The notes: a model not told the origin generated them from the letters alone. DNA of 64,000 nucleotides from Thermogemmatispora aurantia (GCF_008974285.1 NZ_BKZV01000005.1:310001-374000), one strand, 5' to 3'. Positions 15,456 through 25,255 are shown, numbered from the stretch's first letter. Program-made: numbers and translations.

Positions 15456-17573
15456 ATGCATAAGCAAGTGGGAGGGAACGAGCGTGGCAAGGGTCGCTCC
15501 CCTCAGCTGAGCGTCATTCTTTGTACCTATAACCGATGCAACCTCGTGCTCTCGGCGCTGGCCAGCCTGCGGCGTCAGACGCTGGCGCGCCATCTCTACG
15601 AGGTGATTGTGGTCGACAATGGCTCGCGGGATGGCACACCTGCTGTGTTGCAGCGCTACCTGCAGGCGCGGGCGCCAGATGAGCGCGACTGGCAGGTGCG
15701 CTGTCTGATCGAGCGGCGCAATGGTCTGGCCTATGCGCGCAATGCGGGGCTCCAGGTCGCGCGAGGAGAGATTGCCGTTTTCCTTGACGACGACGCCCTC
15801 GCCTCGCCGCGCTTCCTGGAGTATCTGCTGCAGGCTTATGCCGAGACCGGCGCCGATGCCGTCGGCGGGCGGATTGAACTCTATTGGGAGGCGCCTCGTC
15901 CCTACTGGCTGACCGATGAGCTACTGCCCGTGCTCGGCTATTTTGCTCCTGCGGGCGAGCGCCAGCAGCTGAGGGACCCCCAGAGTTTGGGCAGCTGCAG
16001 CTTTTCTGTGAAGGTTGCCGCCCTGCGAGCGGTTGGAGGCTTCTCGCCGCTGCTCGACAAGCGTCTGGCGGTTCCGACGCGACTGGGCGTAGAAGATCTC
16101 TGCCGGCGGCTCCATGCTGCCGGCTATGCGCTCTGGTATGAGCCGCGGGCCCTGGTGGCCCACCGGGCCCATGCTGCGCGCCTCTGCCGCACCTTTTTTA
16201 TTGGCCATGCCTACTGGCAAGGTCGTTCCGAGGTGCTCATGGAACTGAGCGCCGCTCTCGGGCAGCGGGCCGAGGAGCGCAACGCCTGTCTTTCCTGGAA
16301 GGCCTTGCTGACTGATCTAAGGCATCTCGCGCGCCTCTGGCTTTGGGAGCAGCCCCATCTGCTGATCGCGCGTGGTACATCGGCGCAGCACCTGTATCTG
16401 ACGATGGAGAGCCTGCGCTGCTGGGGGCGCTTCCTGCAGCGCCTGAGCTTGCTCTGGCGTCCGCTACCCCAAGAAGGCAGCCTGGCGGTATTGCTGGTCA
16501 TGGCGCCGCAGTATGAAGCGGCCACCCTCTTGTTAGCGCAGGCACTGCGGCGTGAGGGTTTGGCCTGTCAGGTCGAGCGGGCCAATCTCTCTCTGACCTG
16601 GCTCTGGCGTCACCGCGGCCTGGATGGCCAGGCTTGTGGCATCGTGCAGTTGCAGCGTCCAGGGGCCTGGTGCCTGCCATTGCGGCGCGGTCTCAATCTA
16701 CTGCTGCGTCTCTGGCTCGCGCGCCGCCTGGGGTTACCGCTGGTCATTGCTGACAGTGGGGGCTGGTGGCATAGCGCGCGCGGTCTCCGCCCGCTGCTGC
16801 GGCGCTGGCTGGAGCGCTATCTGCTGCATCAGGCTCAGGCCATCCTGGTTCCCACCCGGCGCATCGAAGACTTCTATCCTGAGCGGTCTCTCCAGGAGCG
16901 GACCAAGGGCCTTCCCCCGGCTGGCTTTCGCGGCTACTATGCCGCGCCTCTGCCGCGGGTCGAAGCCTATCGTCGTCTTGGGATTCCGGCCTCCGTTCCC
17001 TATGTCTATCTCTGCTTTGCTGCCTGGCACAGTGAGGAGGAGGTTCTCAGCCTCTGTGAGAGCTTTCGCCGCCTCTGGGAAAAGCTCATGCCCGTGCCAG
17101 GCGATGTCTCTCAGGGGCCACACCTGCTCCTTGTTGGAACCCCGGCTGATCGTTCTCGCCCCACGCGCCTGTTACGGCTGGCGGCGCGTATGTCCATGTT
17201 ACATCTCTTTCTCCGGCCACCGCTCGATGAAGATATTCCGCTCTATCTGGGAGCTGCCGATGCCGTGGTTCTGCCACAGCGCTCTCATTTGCGGGCCGGC
17301 AATGTTGAGTTGGCACTGCTGGCCCTCTCCTATGGTCGAGCTGTCGTAGCCCCCGCGCTCCCCTCTTTCGCCGATCTACCGGCCTCACAGGCCGTGGTTT
17401 TCTACCATGCCGCTGATGAAGCTGACCTGGAGCGGGCGCTGGGGGAGGTACGTTCGGGCGTGGTCCAGGATCTGCTGCGTGCTGCCTGTGCCGAACCGCA
17501 GCTGGAGGCTGTCGCTGGCTGGAGCGACTACGCCCGGCGTCTCGTAAAGCTCTATGAGGGCTTTCGCTGGTAG
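15456..17573 (+). CDS. Two-domain glycosyltransferase (GT2 + GT4-like)
   Basis: A 705-residue soluble protein combining two sugar transferases. Residues about 18-250 are a family 2 (GT-A) domain: LSVILCTYNRCNLVLSALAS, VDNGSRDGT, GLAYARNAGL, and the metal-binding VFLDDDA (Asp111-113), followed by a GVEDLCRRLH acceptor-side motif. Residues about 345-705 resemble a GT-B protein of the GT1/GT4 type: an N-terminal Rossmann-like half and a C-terminal half with LYLGAADAVVLPQR, then NVELALLALSYGRAVVAP. The usual E-x7-E of GT4 is only loosely kept. Such fusions build polysaccharide or glycolipid chains. GGAGGAGG directly upstream fixes the ATG at 15456. No other polysaccharide genes are adjacent, so the product cannot be guessed. 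Confidence 0.8.
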   Translation: MHKQVGGNERGKGRSPQLSVILCTYNRCNLVLSALASLRRQTLARHLYEVIVVDNGSRDGTPAVLQRYLQARAPDERDWQVRCLIERRNGLAYARNAGLQVARGEIAVFLDDDALASPRFLEYLLQAYAETGADAVGGRIELYWEAPRPYWLTDELLPVLGYFAPAGERQQLRDPQSLGSCSFSVKVAALRAVGGFSPLLDKRLAVPTRLGVEDLCRRLHAAGYALWYEPRALVAHRAHAARLCRTFFIGHAYWQGRSEVLMELSAALGQRAEERNACLSWKALLTDLRHLARLWLWEQPHLLIARGTSAQHLYLTMESLRCWGRFLQRLSLLWRPLPQEGSLAVLLVMAPQYEAATLLLAQALRREGLACQVERANLSLTWLWRHRGLDGQACGIVQLQRPGAWCLPLRRGLNLLLRLWLARRLGLPLVIADSGGWWHSARGLRPLLRRWLERYLLHQAQAILVPTRRIEDFYPERSLQERTKGLPPAGFRGYYAAPLPRVEAYRRLGIPASVPYVYLCFAAWHSEEEVLSLCESFRRLWEKLMPVPGDVSQGPHLLLVGTPADRSRPTRLLRLAARMSMLHLFLRPPLDEDIPLYLGAADAVVLPQRSHLRAGNVELALLALSYGRAVVAPALPSFADLPASQAVVFYHAADEADLERALGEVRSGVVQDLLRAACAEPQLEAVAGWSDYARRLVKLYEGFRW

Positions 17574-18195
17574 CCGCCTGACAGCTATCAGGGTCTGCCC
17601 GCCCGGGGGTGGGTGCAGAGACCCTCGCTTCCCTGCCACCTGGTATGGTAATGTATCAAGCGGGGGAGCTGCCAGGGGAACCAGGTCCAGGTAGGGCGCA
17701 GACAACAACGAGGCCGACTGACCCGGCTCATCGAGCTATGGCGGGCTGTCAATCAAGCCCAACGGCCAGGTCGACAGATTCGGTCTGGGCCTGGGCCTCA
17801 GCCTCATGATTCGTCCAGCAAGCCAGGCGAGACAGAGGGAGCGGGCTGTCTCCGCCACTGGCGTTCGCCTGGCTTCAGGGCGCTGTCCGTGTCGACCTGG
17901 GCTACGCTCGCCGTGGAAGAGAGTCTGGCCAGGCCGTCTCAGCTCTGCTTCCTGCCTGTCAGGAGCCGTTGTGTGGTGCTCGTTTGTCTTGCCGCCAGTG
18001 TGGTGGGCAAAAGGACCTTGCTGCTACTCGGCCTTTTGTTTGCATCGCGTCAGCATCTCGGCTTGTCATCACAGGGTAGTGAGGGGAGACGCTGATACGT
18101 TGTGGTATCGCCGCCCTCCTTCTGAGTTAGGCGAGGGGGCGTCTTCCCGTTCGTGTGCATCGTTTTGTCAGCAGAGCAGCAGAGGAGAGTGCTCA
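17574..18195. other. Intergenic region, no gene seen
   Basis: A 622-base gap. An open frame continuous with the CBS gene extends upstream to 17806, but its translation is rich in Arg, Cys and Ser and unlike any protein, and the CBS gene has a clear ribosome binding site further in. No RNA or repeat was recognised. Confidence 0.5.
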
Positions 18196-18579
18196 ATGAT
18201 CGCCAGAGACATCATGACTCGCACGGTCTACACCATTCGACCCGAGGCGAGCGCTCAGGAAGCAGCCCGGCTGCTGGATCAGAAGCGCATCAGTGGCGCA
18301 CCAGTTGTCGATGGAGACGGCAGGCTGATTGGTATGGTCACAGAAGCCGATATCATCAGCAAGGTCAATCGCGAGGGCTTGCGCGTCGCCGACATCATGA
18401 GCCATGAGCTAATCGTTGTCTCCGAGGAAACTCCCCTGGAAGAGATTGCCGCTTTGCTCTCCGAACGCAAGATCAAGCGTGTCCCCGTCGTTGAAAATGG
18501 CCGTCTGGTTGGTATTGTGAGCCGCGCCGATATTGTCCATGCTGTAGCCGCCGGGCACCTCATTGTGCGCAGCTGGTAA
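18196..18579 (+). CDS. Tandem CBS-domain protein
   Basis: A 127-residue protein made of two CBS motifs: residues about 1-60 (RDIMTRTVYTIRPEASAQEA, GAPVVDGDGRLIGMVTEADI) and 65-125 (VADIMSHELIVVSEETPLEE, RVPVVENGRLVGIVSRADIV). A CBS pair forms a Bateman module that usually binds adenosine nucleotides; stand-alone proteins of this size are regulators or sensors of unknown targets. The ATG at 18196 is chosen because AGAGGAGAG lies seven bases upstream and MIARDIM is the standard opening of such proteins. It sits alone between two gaps of about 600 bases. Confidence 0.9.
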   Translation: MIARDIMTRTVYTIRPEASAQEAARLLDQKRISGAPVVDGDGRLIGMVTEADIISKVNREGLRVADIMSHELIVVSEETPLEEIAALLSERKIKRVPVVENGRLVGIVSRADIVHAVAAGHLIVRSW

Positions 18580-19220
18580 GAGTCTGCAACCCGTGCTATC
18601 ATAGGAAGGCTGAAGAGCGCAGGCTAACCAGGCAGGGAGGATAGTCGAGCCAGTGGAGGCGCCTCGCTGATCCCAGTTTAGCCCGCTTCTCAGTAAGAGC
18701 AGGGGAGGAGTCTGCCGTGTCTATCTGCTCTCTCCTTCGCGCAGCCGGCCAGCGAGATCTTGGCAGAGGCGCTGTCTGCGGCAGAGAGCGGGATAGAGGC
18801 TCTGTCAGGCCAGAGTGAGGCTTAGAGGTCAGGTCAGGCTCCTTGCCCTGCGCTGCAGTGTGTTTGAGTGATAGGCCCGGTCCTGGGTGTGTGGGGGCAG
18901 GCGTGAGGCGGGTACAACGGTGATGTGGCCTGTCGGCGGCCCTGGTGGGTTTCTGGCAGACGAGCAAGCTGGTACCATTGGGCTGCTTTCTCCTCTGGTC
19001 AAGGGGTAAGGTGAGGGCCGCTGCCGATCTTTCGCTATAATGTGCCCAGACAGAGTGATAAAGTACAGGAGCCAGCTTCTGCCGGGGAACCAAACCGGCC
19101 TGGCCTGGTGCCGGCTTAGCTGACCGAGGCGTCTGACCAGGCAAGCGCGCGACGAGCGAGCGCAAGAGCCGGCGCTGGTTTCTCCTGCATGCAGTGATCG
19201 GAACAGGCGAGGTAACGGTC
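18580..19220. other. Intergenic region, possible -10 element only
   Basis: A 641-base gap. TATAAT occurs at 19036-19041, about 180 bases before signal peptidase, but no -35 match lies 16-18 bases upstream. The rest shows neither gene nor RNA that I can recognise. Confidence 0.4.
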
Positions 19221-19787
19221 TTGAAACGAGCACATCTTGCCCGAGATATTCTAGAGGTCATTGCCCTGGCGCTGATCCTCTTCCTGGCAACGCGCCTTGC
19301 CATCCAGAACTACCGCGTGGAAAATGTGAGCATGCAGCCTACGCTGGTTGATGGCGAAAATGTCATTGTCAACAAGCTGGCCTATCTCTTTCATCCGCCC
19401 GAGCGTGGGGATGTGATTGTCTTCCATTGGCCACTGGATACACGCCAGGACTTTATCAAGCGCATTATTGGCATTCCCGGTGATGTCATTCGGACGGATA
19501 GTACCCATGTCTGGGTCAATGGCGTCCTGCTCAATGAACCGTATATCAAGGCCCCCTACAATACCATCGCCAATATCTGGAGGTTGGGCAAAGATCAGTA
19601 CTTTGTGATGGGCGATAACCGCCCCGACAGCGACGATTCGCGCAATTGGGGTGTAGTCCCACGCAATTATATCGTTGGCAAGGCCATTGCAGTCTACTGG
19701 CCCATGAACAGGTGGCAGGTGATCAATACCTATCCGGCAGTCTTTGCCCACATTCCCGATGTCAGCCCTCAAACAACCAGCAAATGA
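19221..19787 (+). CDS. lepB: Signal peptidase I
   Basis: A 188-residue type I signal peptidase, which cleaves signal peptides from exported proteins at the outer face of the membrane. One N-terminal transmembrane helix (ILEVIALALILFLATRLAI), then the catalytic Ser in ENVSMQPTL, the general-base Lys in DFIKRIIGIPGD, and the box E motif MGDNRPDSDDSRNWG. The length is that of Gram-positive-type enzymes. Start choice: the TTG at 19221 has GCGAGG eight bases upstream and gives an MKR-type N-terminus; a GTG at 19194 would add nine residues but has no ribosome binding site. The gene is followed 33 bases later by a membrane protein gene, probably co-transcribed. Confidence 0.93.
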   Translation: MKRAHLARDILEVIALALILFLATRLAIQNYRVENVSMQPTLVDGENVIVNKLAYLFHPPERGDVIVFHWPLDTRQDFIKRIIGIPGDVIRTDSTHVWVNGVLLNEPYIKAPYNTIANIWRLGKDQYFVMGDNRPDSDDSRNWGVVPRNYIVGKAIAVYWPMNRWQVINTYPAVFAHIPDVSPQTTSK

Positions 19788-19820
19788 GGATCGATCAGTC
19801 AAAAAGGGAGTAGGCCGTCA

Positions 19821-20510
19821 ATGAACGAGTCGGAGCAGCGCTATCCTTTACACCAACACGAGAGTGATGAGTGGGATCGGGATGAGGAAGGGGAGCGTCA
19901 CAGTCGGCGTCGCCATCATATCGCACCTTTGCCAGATCAGAGTGAAGAAGATGATGAGGAGCGTGAGGAGCGCCGTCGCCTGCACCAGCGCGAGGAGCCG
20001 AGCGAGCCGGAGCTGCCCAGGGGCCGTCTGCTGCCAACTCTGATCGTGGGAGTGGTGGCCGGAATCCTCTGTGCCGCCGCGAATATCGCCCTTGTGCTGT
20101 TGAATGCCCCGCTCTTCGCCAATGCGGAGCGACTTGCCAGTCAGAATGCCTATCAGCTGGCGATCTCGATCACGACGCTCTGCGGCCTGGTCATTTTTAT
20201 CAGCCTGGTGATCTGCGCCGTAGCGGGCTTTATCGTTGGCAAGCTAGCAGTCCAGCGAAGCCTGGGCTTTCTGGCGGGTCTGGTGGCTGGCGTGCTCTAC
20301 TATCTAGGAGCGATCTTCTTGCCGCGCTATATTCCTGGTTTCCCCAGCAATGCCCCCGCCAGTGGCAATGTGACCCTTGGGGGCGTCATTGGCGGAATTG
20401 TGGTCACCATCGTCTTTATGCTCTTGCTCGGCCTACTGGAGGGACTGGCCGCTCTCTTTGGCGCCTGGTTGGCAACGCGCCGTCATCCTTACTACGTGGG
20501 CTATAGCTAA
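19821..20510 (+). CDS. Membrane protein with charged N-terminus, unknown function
   Basis: A 229-residue protein I do not recognise. Residues 1-70 are extremely charged (Glu, Asp, Arg, His) and probably disordered. Residues 75-229 contain four hydrophobic segments at about 75-97, 112-142, 150-172 and 188-220, consistent with four transmembrane helices. AGGGAG lies eleven bases before the ATG. The position just after lepB suggests co-expression with secretion functions, but nothing in the protein shows a role. Small integral membrane proteins of this kind are common in Ktedonobacteria. Confidence 0.7.
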   Translation: MNESEQRYPLHQHESDEWDRDEEGERHSRRRHHIAPLPDQSEEDDEEREERRRLHQREEPSEPELPRGRLLPTLIVGVVAGILCAAANIALVLLNAPLFANAERLASQNAYQLAISITTLCGLVIFISLVICAVAGFIVGKLAVQRSLGFLAGLVAGVLYYLGAIFLPRYIPGFPSNAPASGNVTLGGVIGGIVVTIVFMLLLGLLEGLAALFGAWLATRRHPYYVGYS

Positions 20511-20570
20511 GATGCCTTGAAGCCTGACCTGGGAAGAGAAGAACAGTTTGAATGGCCAAAAAGAGGCTGT

Positions 20571-20610
20571 GAGGCTGGCCCTGTCAGGTCAGAGGGAAAG
20601 GGCCAGCCTC
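20571..20610 (+). terminator. Hairpin between convergent genes
   Basis: GAGGCTGGCCCT (20571-20582) and AGGGCCAGCCTC (20599-20610) form a perfect 12-base-pair stem with a 16-base loop. It lies in the gap between convergent genes. There is no T-run after it, so it is a terminator candidate rather than a proven intrinsic one. Confidence 0.5.
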
Positions 20611-20768
20611 ATTGCTTGGTTCCGCCAGGTGGGCGTGTACTCTCTTCGCGTTCTCTCCCCTCCCTCTCTCCCCTCGGCCACTGGGCCTGTCCCAGGCCGG
20701 TGGCGAGGGAAGGGAAGGAGGAGTTCCGAGAGAGCTGAGTGAGAGAGGGAGTGCAGTTGTCTGGCTGA

Positions 20769-21713
20769 TTAGCTGACGACTGCCTGCGACGCCTGCGGCA
20801 CATAGATCCGGTGCTCAAGCAGGCAGTACTCTTGCCGCTGCAGTTTGCCGCTCAGATTGCAGCGGCAGCCCTCGACGGCGGCGAGTGGATGGTTCTGCTC
20901 CACCAGGCGCAGGCTATGCAAGGTGCCATCAATGCGTGAACGGAAAAGCACCCGATGACAAGCTCCATCCTGACGCGCCTTTAAAAGGACAAACGCCTCT
21001 AGCTCCTGGTGGCCCGTGCGCTGCCGCAGGTAATGCTCGGCGGCCTGGGCAGGTTGAGGATAGACTACGCGCCCTCGGCATTTCTCCAGGTAGAGCTTTC
21101 CCTGGCGGTCGGCCTCCAGAATGGCCGCCACCTCGGGCACCTTGACGCGGCTATAGTAGATGCCGTGCGGCAGACAGACCAGATTGGCGGCAAACTGGTC
21201 GCCCCCGATGTGGCTGCATTGCCAGACCTGTTCCCTGGCCAGACGGGCCGCTTCCCGATAGATGGGCATGCCGAATTTGGCGCAGCATTGATCGTGTTTG
21301 CCGTGGGTGCAGACCAGATAGAGCGGCTCGGCGCTCAGGTAGCTGTCGTAGGCGGGCGCTCCCTGCTCTAGCTCGGCCAGCGGAAGCTGTGGCAGCTCCT
21401 GGTAGCTGGTGAGCTGAAAAGCGTAGAGCGCCTGGCGCTCGGGCCGGGTAATCGCCACGAAGCAGCGCAGCGGACCGCTGCTGCGTGGTCCGCGTCTGAT
21501 AAAGACCGCCATACTCAGCCTGGTGTCATAGCTGAGGGCAAGCTCGGCCAGCCAGCGCCGGGCCGGCTCTGGCAGATCATTAAAGAGCACTGCTGATCGT
21601 TCCCAGGCTCCTGTATATTCCACCAGCACCCAGATCCTTGCCAGTGGCGCCAGACCGTGAAAGGGTACCTGGCGCTCCTCTGAGAGCTGGGCACAGAAGA
21701 TATGTTCTACCAC
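20769..21713 (-). CDS. Sucrase/ferredoxin-like family protein
   Basis: A 314-residue protein of the sucraseferredoxin-like family, a group with a C-terminal thioredoxin-like 2Fe-2S ferredoxin fold. The hallmark is VCTHGKHDQCCAKFG, giving the Cys ligands, then VWQCSHIGGDQFAANLVCLP and YYSRV. The N-terminal half (to about residue 130) is less conserved. Despite the family name, sucrase activity is not established; a redox role is more likely. The start at 21713 opens MVEHIFCAQLSEERQVPFHG, in keeping with family members. It is the last gene of a leftward series and lies 37 bases after the EcfT gene. Confidence 0.85.
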   Translation of the reverse strand: MVEHIFCAQLSEERQVPFHGLAPLARIWVLVEYTGAWERSAVLFNDLPEPARRWLAELALSYDTRLSMAVFIRRGPRSSGPLRCFVAITRPERQALYAFQLTSYQELPQLPLAELEQGAPAYDSYLSAEPLYLVCTHGKHDQCCAKFGMPIYREAARLAREQVWQCSHIGGDQFAANLVCLPHGIYYSRVKVPEVAAILEADRQGKLYLEKCRGRVVYPQPAQAAEHYLRQRTGHQELEAFVLLKARQDGACHRVLFRSRIDGTLHSLRLVEQNHPLAAVEGCRCNLSGKLQRQEYCLLEHRIYVPQASQAVVS

Positions 21714-21750
21714 ACCTGATACTCCTCACTGTCCTGATGTTGCTCGTGGC

Positions 21751-22569
21751 TTATAGCTCCTTCGTAAAGGAGAGCGGCCCCATCCAGCCATTCAGCAAGA
21801 ACAGGGCGATGACCAGCAGACAGAGCAGCCAGAAGCAGAGAATGAACAGGTAGTCGGCGCGACTGAAGCGAAAACGCCGGAAGTAGGAGCGCTGTTTCAG
21901 TGCGCCAAAGGCCCGGCTCTCCATCGCTAGCGCGGTCCGCTCTGCCCGCCGGATGGCGCTGGTTAATAGCGGAATCAAATAGCGGCGCAGGCGCTCGATA
22001 TGGACCCTGACCCCGCCGTGTGTCTCGATTCCGCGGATGCGATGCGCCGCCTGAATCAGGCGAAATTCTTCCTGGAGGAGGGGCATAAAGTGAAAGGCGG
22101 CCAGGATACCGTAGCCAAGCCGGTAGGGAAAGCGCCACTGCTGAACCATTGCCCGGATAAAGTCGCTGATCTCGGTGGTGAGCATGAAGATCAGCGAGAG
22201 CAAGAACATGGCATAGACACGCAGGACGGCAGCCATCCCGGCCAGCACGGCCCCCTGGTAAAGCGCCAGCGGACCTAGCCGCAGCACCACTGGCGTGTGA
22301 TCAAACAGCTCGGCGCGTACCATAAAGGGATAAAGGATCAGAAAGACCAGCAAACTGATAGTGAGAGGGGCCTGAAGGCGCCAGAAAGTCCCTGGAGAGA
22401 TACGTGCCGGTCCCACGATCACTGCGCTGGCCAGCGCAGTGAAGGCCAGCGGCAGCCAGGGATCGGTGGTGAGCGCCACGAAAAGCAGCACAGGCACCAC
22501 AGCTACAACCTTACTCAGCGGGTTCAAGCGGTGCAGCAGCGACTCGCCCTCTTGATAGATCACTTGCAT
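21751..22569 (-). CDS. ECF transporter transmembrane subunit EcfT (YkoC/CbiQ type)
   Basis: A 272-residue CbiQ/EcfT-family membrane protein, the scaffold that couples the ATPases to the substrate-binding S subunit. Helices are visible at about 25-60, 65-85, 105-130 and 240-262. The two cytoplasmic coupling motifs of the family appear as AHRIRGIETHG and ERTALAMESRAFG (consensus A-R-G); the family usually has Ala-Arg-Gly, here read as HRIRG and ESRAFG. GGAAGGGGG lies before the ATG. The ATG overlaps the end of the restored reading frame of the ATPase gene (stop at 22560-22562), indicating translational coupling. Gene order S subunit, double ATPase, EcfT equals ykoEDC of Bacillus. Confidence 0.9.
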   Translation of the reverse strand: MQVIYQEGESLLHRLNPLSKVVAVVPVLLFVALTTDPWLPLAFTALASAVIVGPARISPGTFWRLQAPLTISLLVFLILYPFMVRAELFDHTPVVLRLGPLALYQGAVLAGMAAVLRVYAMFLLSLIFMLTTEISDFIRAMVQQWRFPYRLGYGILAAFHFMPLLQEEFRLIQAAHRIRGIETHGGVRVHIERLRRYLIPLLTSAIRRAERTALAMESRAFGALKQRSYFRRFRFSRADYLFILCFWLLCLLVIALFLLNGWMGPLSFTKEL

Positions 22570-24390
22570 GGTCTACCCCCTTCCACGCGGGCTGCTCCAT
22601 CGGTAGGGGCCAACGGCTCCGCCGGTCCTCGAGCGCTGTCCTGGAGACAGCGCTCACATAGCTCCTCCAGGGTGAGCAGATCTGACCAGCCAAGCCGGCG
22701 CGCTAGCTGAGCCAGCGGGGGCAGCATCAGACGCGCCTCGGCCAGCAGCTCCTCGTGAGCGAAGAGGACTGCTGGCGTCCCGTAGAAGAGCAGCCTGCCA
22801 TGATTCATGACGGCCACATACTGGGCGTAAGTGGCTACCAGGGACATATCGTGCGTAATCATCATGAAGCTGCCAGAGCAACTCCAGCAGGGCGGTCGCG
22901 CTGTACTCGTCCTGACCGAAAGTTGGCTCATCAAGAATCAAGATCTCCTGCCCCATTGCCAGCATGGTGGCCACGCTCAGACGCCGCTTCTCGCCGTGGC
23001 TCAGCGTAAAAGGGCTGGCCCGTGCCAGAGAGAGCAGGTTGAAGCGTTCCAGCAGCGCGCGTGTACGCTCCTGAACCTCCGTCGCTGGCAGGCCCATAAC
23101 GCGCAGCCCATAGGCCACCTCATCCTCGACCGCCTCGGTAATAAACTGGTGTTCGGGATTCTGGAAGACATAGCCAACATGGCGCGTCAGCTCGCGGGCG
23201 GAAATCGTTGTAATATCACGGCCCAGCAAGCGGACGCGGCCCCGAGGTGGCTGCAGAACCCCGATCAGGTGCTGCGCCAGGGTGGTCTTGCCAGCGCCAT
23301 TGGCCCCGACCAGCGCCAGCAAGGCCCCACGCGGAATCGCCAGCGAGATGTCCTGCAGCACCTGTCGTCCGGCGGCACGGTAGGAAAGGGAACAGACCTC
23401 GATTGCCGCCTCCCCCTGGTCAGGCTCAGACCTGGTCGGAGGCGAGGCTGAGAATCTCTGGTGGCCATCGTTGTGAACGGCGGTGCTGGTTGTGGGAGCC
23501 GATGGCTCCTGCTGGCCAGCGCTGAGCGCTCGCCTTCCCTTCAAGGCCTCGACGGCCTCGCTCAAGGTGAGCGGGAACGGCTCAAGTGAGCAGCCATGAT
23601 GCTGGAGAGCATGGGCAAGCCTGGCTACCTGGGGCACCCAGACCCCCAGCTCCTGGAGCGTTGACAGGTGGGTGCGCAAGACCTCGCGCGGCTCCCCATT
23701 GATGATCACCTCGCCTCGTTTGCCCAGCACGACCATACGCTCCACCAGATCCATTAGCTCGTCGAGGCGATGCTCAATCAATACAATCGTATAGCGACCT
23801 GTCTCCTTGCAGCGGCGCAGCAGATTAAAAACCTCTCGTGTGCCCTGGGGATCAAGATTCGCCGTCGGCTCATCGAAAACCAGGATTTCCGGCTCAAGCG
23901 CCAGCAGAGCCGCCAGCGCTACCCGCTGCTTCTCCCCACCTGAGAGCTGCTCAACGCGGCGATAGCGCAGCTCTGTCAATCCTACCAGTCGCAGACTCTC
24001 GCTGATACGCCGCTCCATCTCGTCGGGCGAGAAGCAAAGATTTTCCAGGCCGAAAGCGATCTCATCCTCCACCGTAAACATCACAAACTGGGCCTCTGGG
24101 TCCTGGAAAAGAATGCCCACCCGCTGCGCCAGAGTAGCAACCGTCGTCTGCCGCGTATCGAGGCCGGTCACACGCACGTGACCGCTCTGCAGCTTGCCGA
24201 TACTGTGAGGAATCAGTCCGTTGAACGTGAGCGCCAGTGTGCTCTTGCCACTACCCGAGGGACCCAGCAGCAGCGCCGTCTCCCCGGCGCGCAGTTGGAG
24301 CTGAAGGTGCTCCAGAGCCGGCACACGCCGTCCAGGATACTTGACCGTCAGATCTTCGATCTCAATGAGAGCCGTCCTTGTCTCACTCAT
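22560..24390 (-). pseudogene. Duplicated ECF transporter ATPase (YkoD type), frame broken near 3' end
   Basis: Two fused ABC ATPase domains that should energise the ECF transporter. Domain 1: Walker A GPSGSGKST (residues 43-51), signature LSGGEKQRVALAALLAL, Walker B EILVFDEPTANLD. Domain 2: GANGAGKTT, LSHGEKRRLSVATMLAM, ILILDEPTFGQD. At about 22855-22875 the frame breaks. The open frame from 24390 runs on to 22654 with nonsense sequence, while the expected switch region (MITHDMSLVATYA) and C-terminus continue in another frame down to the stop at 22560. Compared with the first domain, the stretch between the helix after Walker B (LLEQL-like) and the H-loop is shorter by about 23 bases, so a deletion, not a single-base slip, is likely. 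It may be real or an assembly fault. Without the H-loop His the second site would be dead, so the transporter is probably impaired if the lesion is real. Confidence 0.8.
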
Positions 24391-24581
24391 TATTACCGTT
24401 CTCCTCTCTCAGCGTCTCTCCTACCTCTCTGGCGGCTTTTTCGACCAGCCACAACTGGGGTGGAGACAGGGGCTGGTCGACATTGACCAACCCCTGCGAG
24501 AGGCTGAGGTAGCGCTGATTGGGCGCAACAGAGAGAGCCAAAGGCTACCTACAATCTTTCCACCTGGGCCGGAGCGGAGCA

Positions 24582-25193
24582 TCAGATTTCATCTTGTCCC
24601 CGGCGGATCGTGTCGGCCAGCACGCCGGTGCGAGCTGAGGCATCACCCAGATACTTGGCCAGAATGCCACTCAGCGTGCTACTCACGAGTGTAATGGCGA
24701 TCACCCCCATCAGCACAGGGAGCGCGAGCTGGAAGGACGATGGATAGAAGATTGCATAGATAATCAGCATCACAAGCCCGCCGAGAAAGCCTGTCAGGGC
24801 CATCGAGGGCAGGCTGAAATGGCGGTAGCGCGTCCCAAGTGCTACGCTCATCTCGCCTGAACAGGCGTAGAGAATCCCTGTAATCATGATCGATGGCCCA
24901 TAGGGCGAGATGGGCAGCGTCACAAAGCAGTAAAGCAGAGCGATCAAAAAGGCCGCTCCCGGCCTGCGCAGGGCATAGGCGATGAAGAAGCCCGGCAGAA
25001 TGTAGAGCCCAATCCAAGCCCAGGCCACGATTGGGCCAAGCACCACCGATAGCATGTATGGATAAAGCAAGGCGCCCAGCAAGATGCCGAAGACAACGCT
25101 GATCGCCGCCAAAATCAAAATATCGCGTGTGTTCCAGGCCAGCAGCGCCAGCCAACTTCGTTCTGGCTGCCTCACTTCAGTCTGTCTGCTCAT
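24582..25193 (-). CDS. ECF transporter substrate-binding subunit (YkoE type)
   Basis: A 203-residue, very hydrophobic protein with about six helices, resembling YkoE, the S component for the thiamine precursor hydroxymethylpyrimidine. Typical points are the opening WNTRDILILAAISVVFGILL and YALRRPGAAFLIALLYCF. Assignment to the YkoE branch rests on this and on the gene order (S subunit, double ATPase, EcfT). The start is the ATG at 25193 because AGAGGAG lies nine bases upstream; the frame stays open 18 codons further but without a ribosome binding site. A strong promoter with two palindromes lies just upstream. No TPP riboswitch was found, which is a difference from the Bacillus ykoFEDC operon. 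Confidence 0.75.
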   Translation of the reverse strand: MSRQTEVRQPERSWLALLAWNTRDILILAAISVVFGILLGALLYPYMLSVVLGPIVAWAWIGLYILPGFFIAYALRRPGAAFLIALLYCFVTLPISPYGPSIMITGILYACSGEMSVALGTRYRHFSLPSMALTGFLGGLVMLIIYAIFYPSSFQLALPVLMGVIAITLVSSTLSGILAKYLGDASARTGVLADTIRRGQDEI

Positions 25194-25255
25194 CCGGTCA
25201 TACTCCTCTAACGGCGAAAGCGAGGAGAGCGTCCCGCCCGCCCTCATGTCCCTTT

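Noticed and set aside
17806..18195. 130-codon N-terminal extension of the CBS protein
   Set aside because: The translation is Arg/Cys/Ser-rich and non-conserved, while AGAGGAGAG precedes the internal ATG that gives the normal CBS start.
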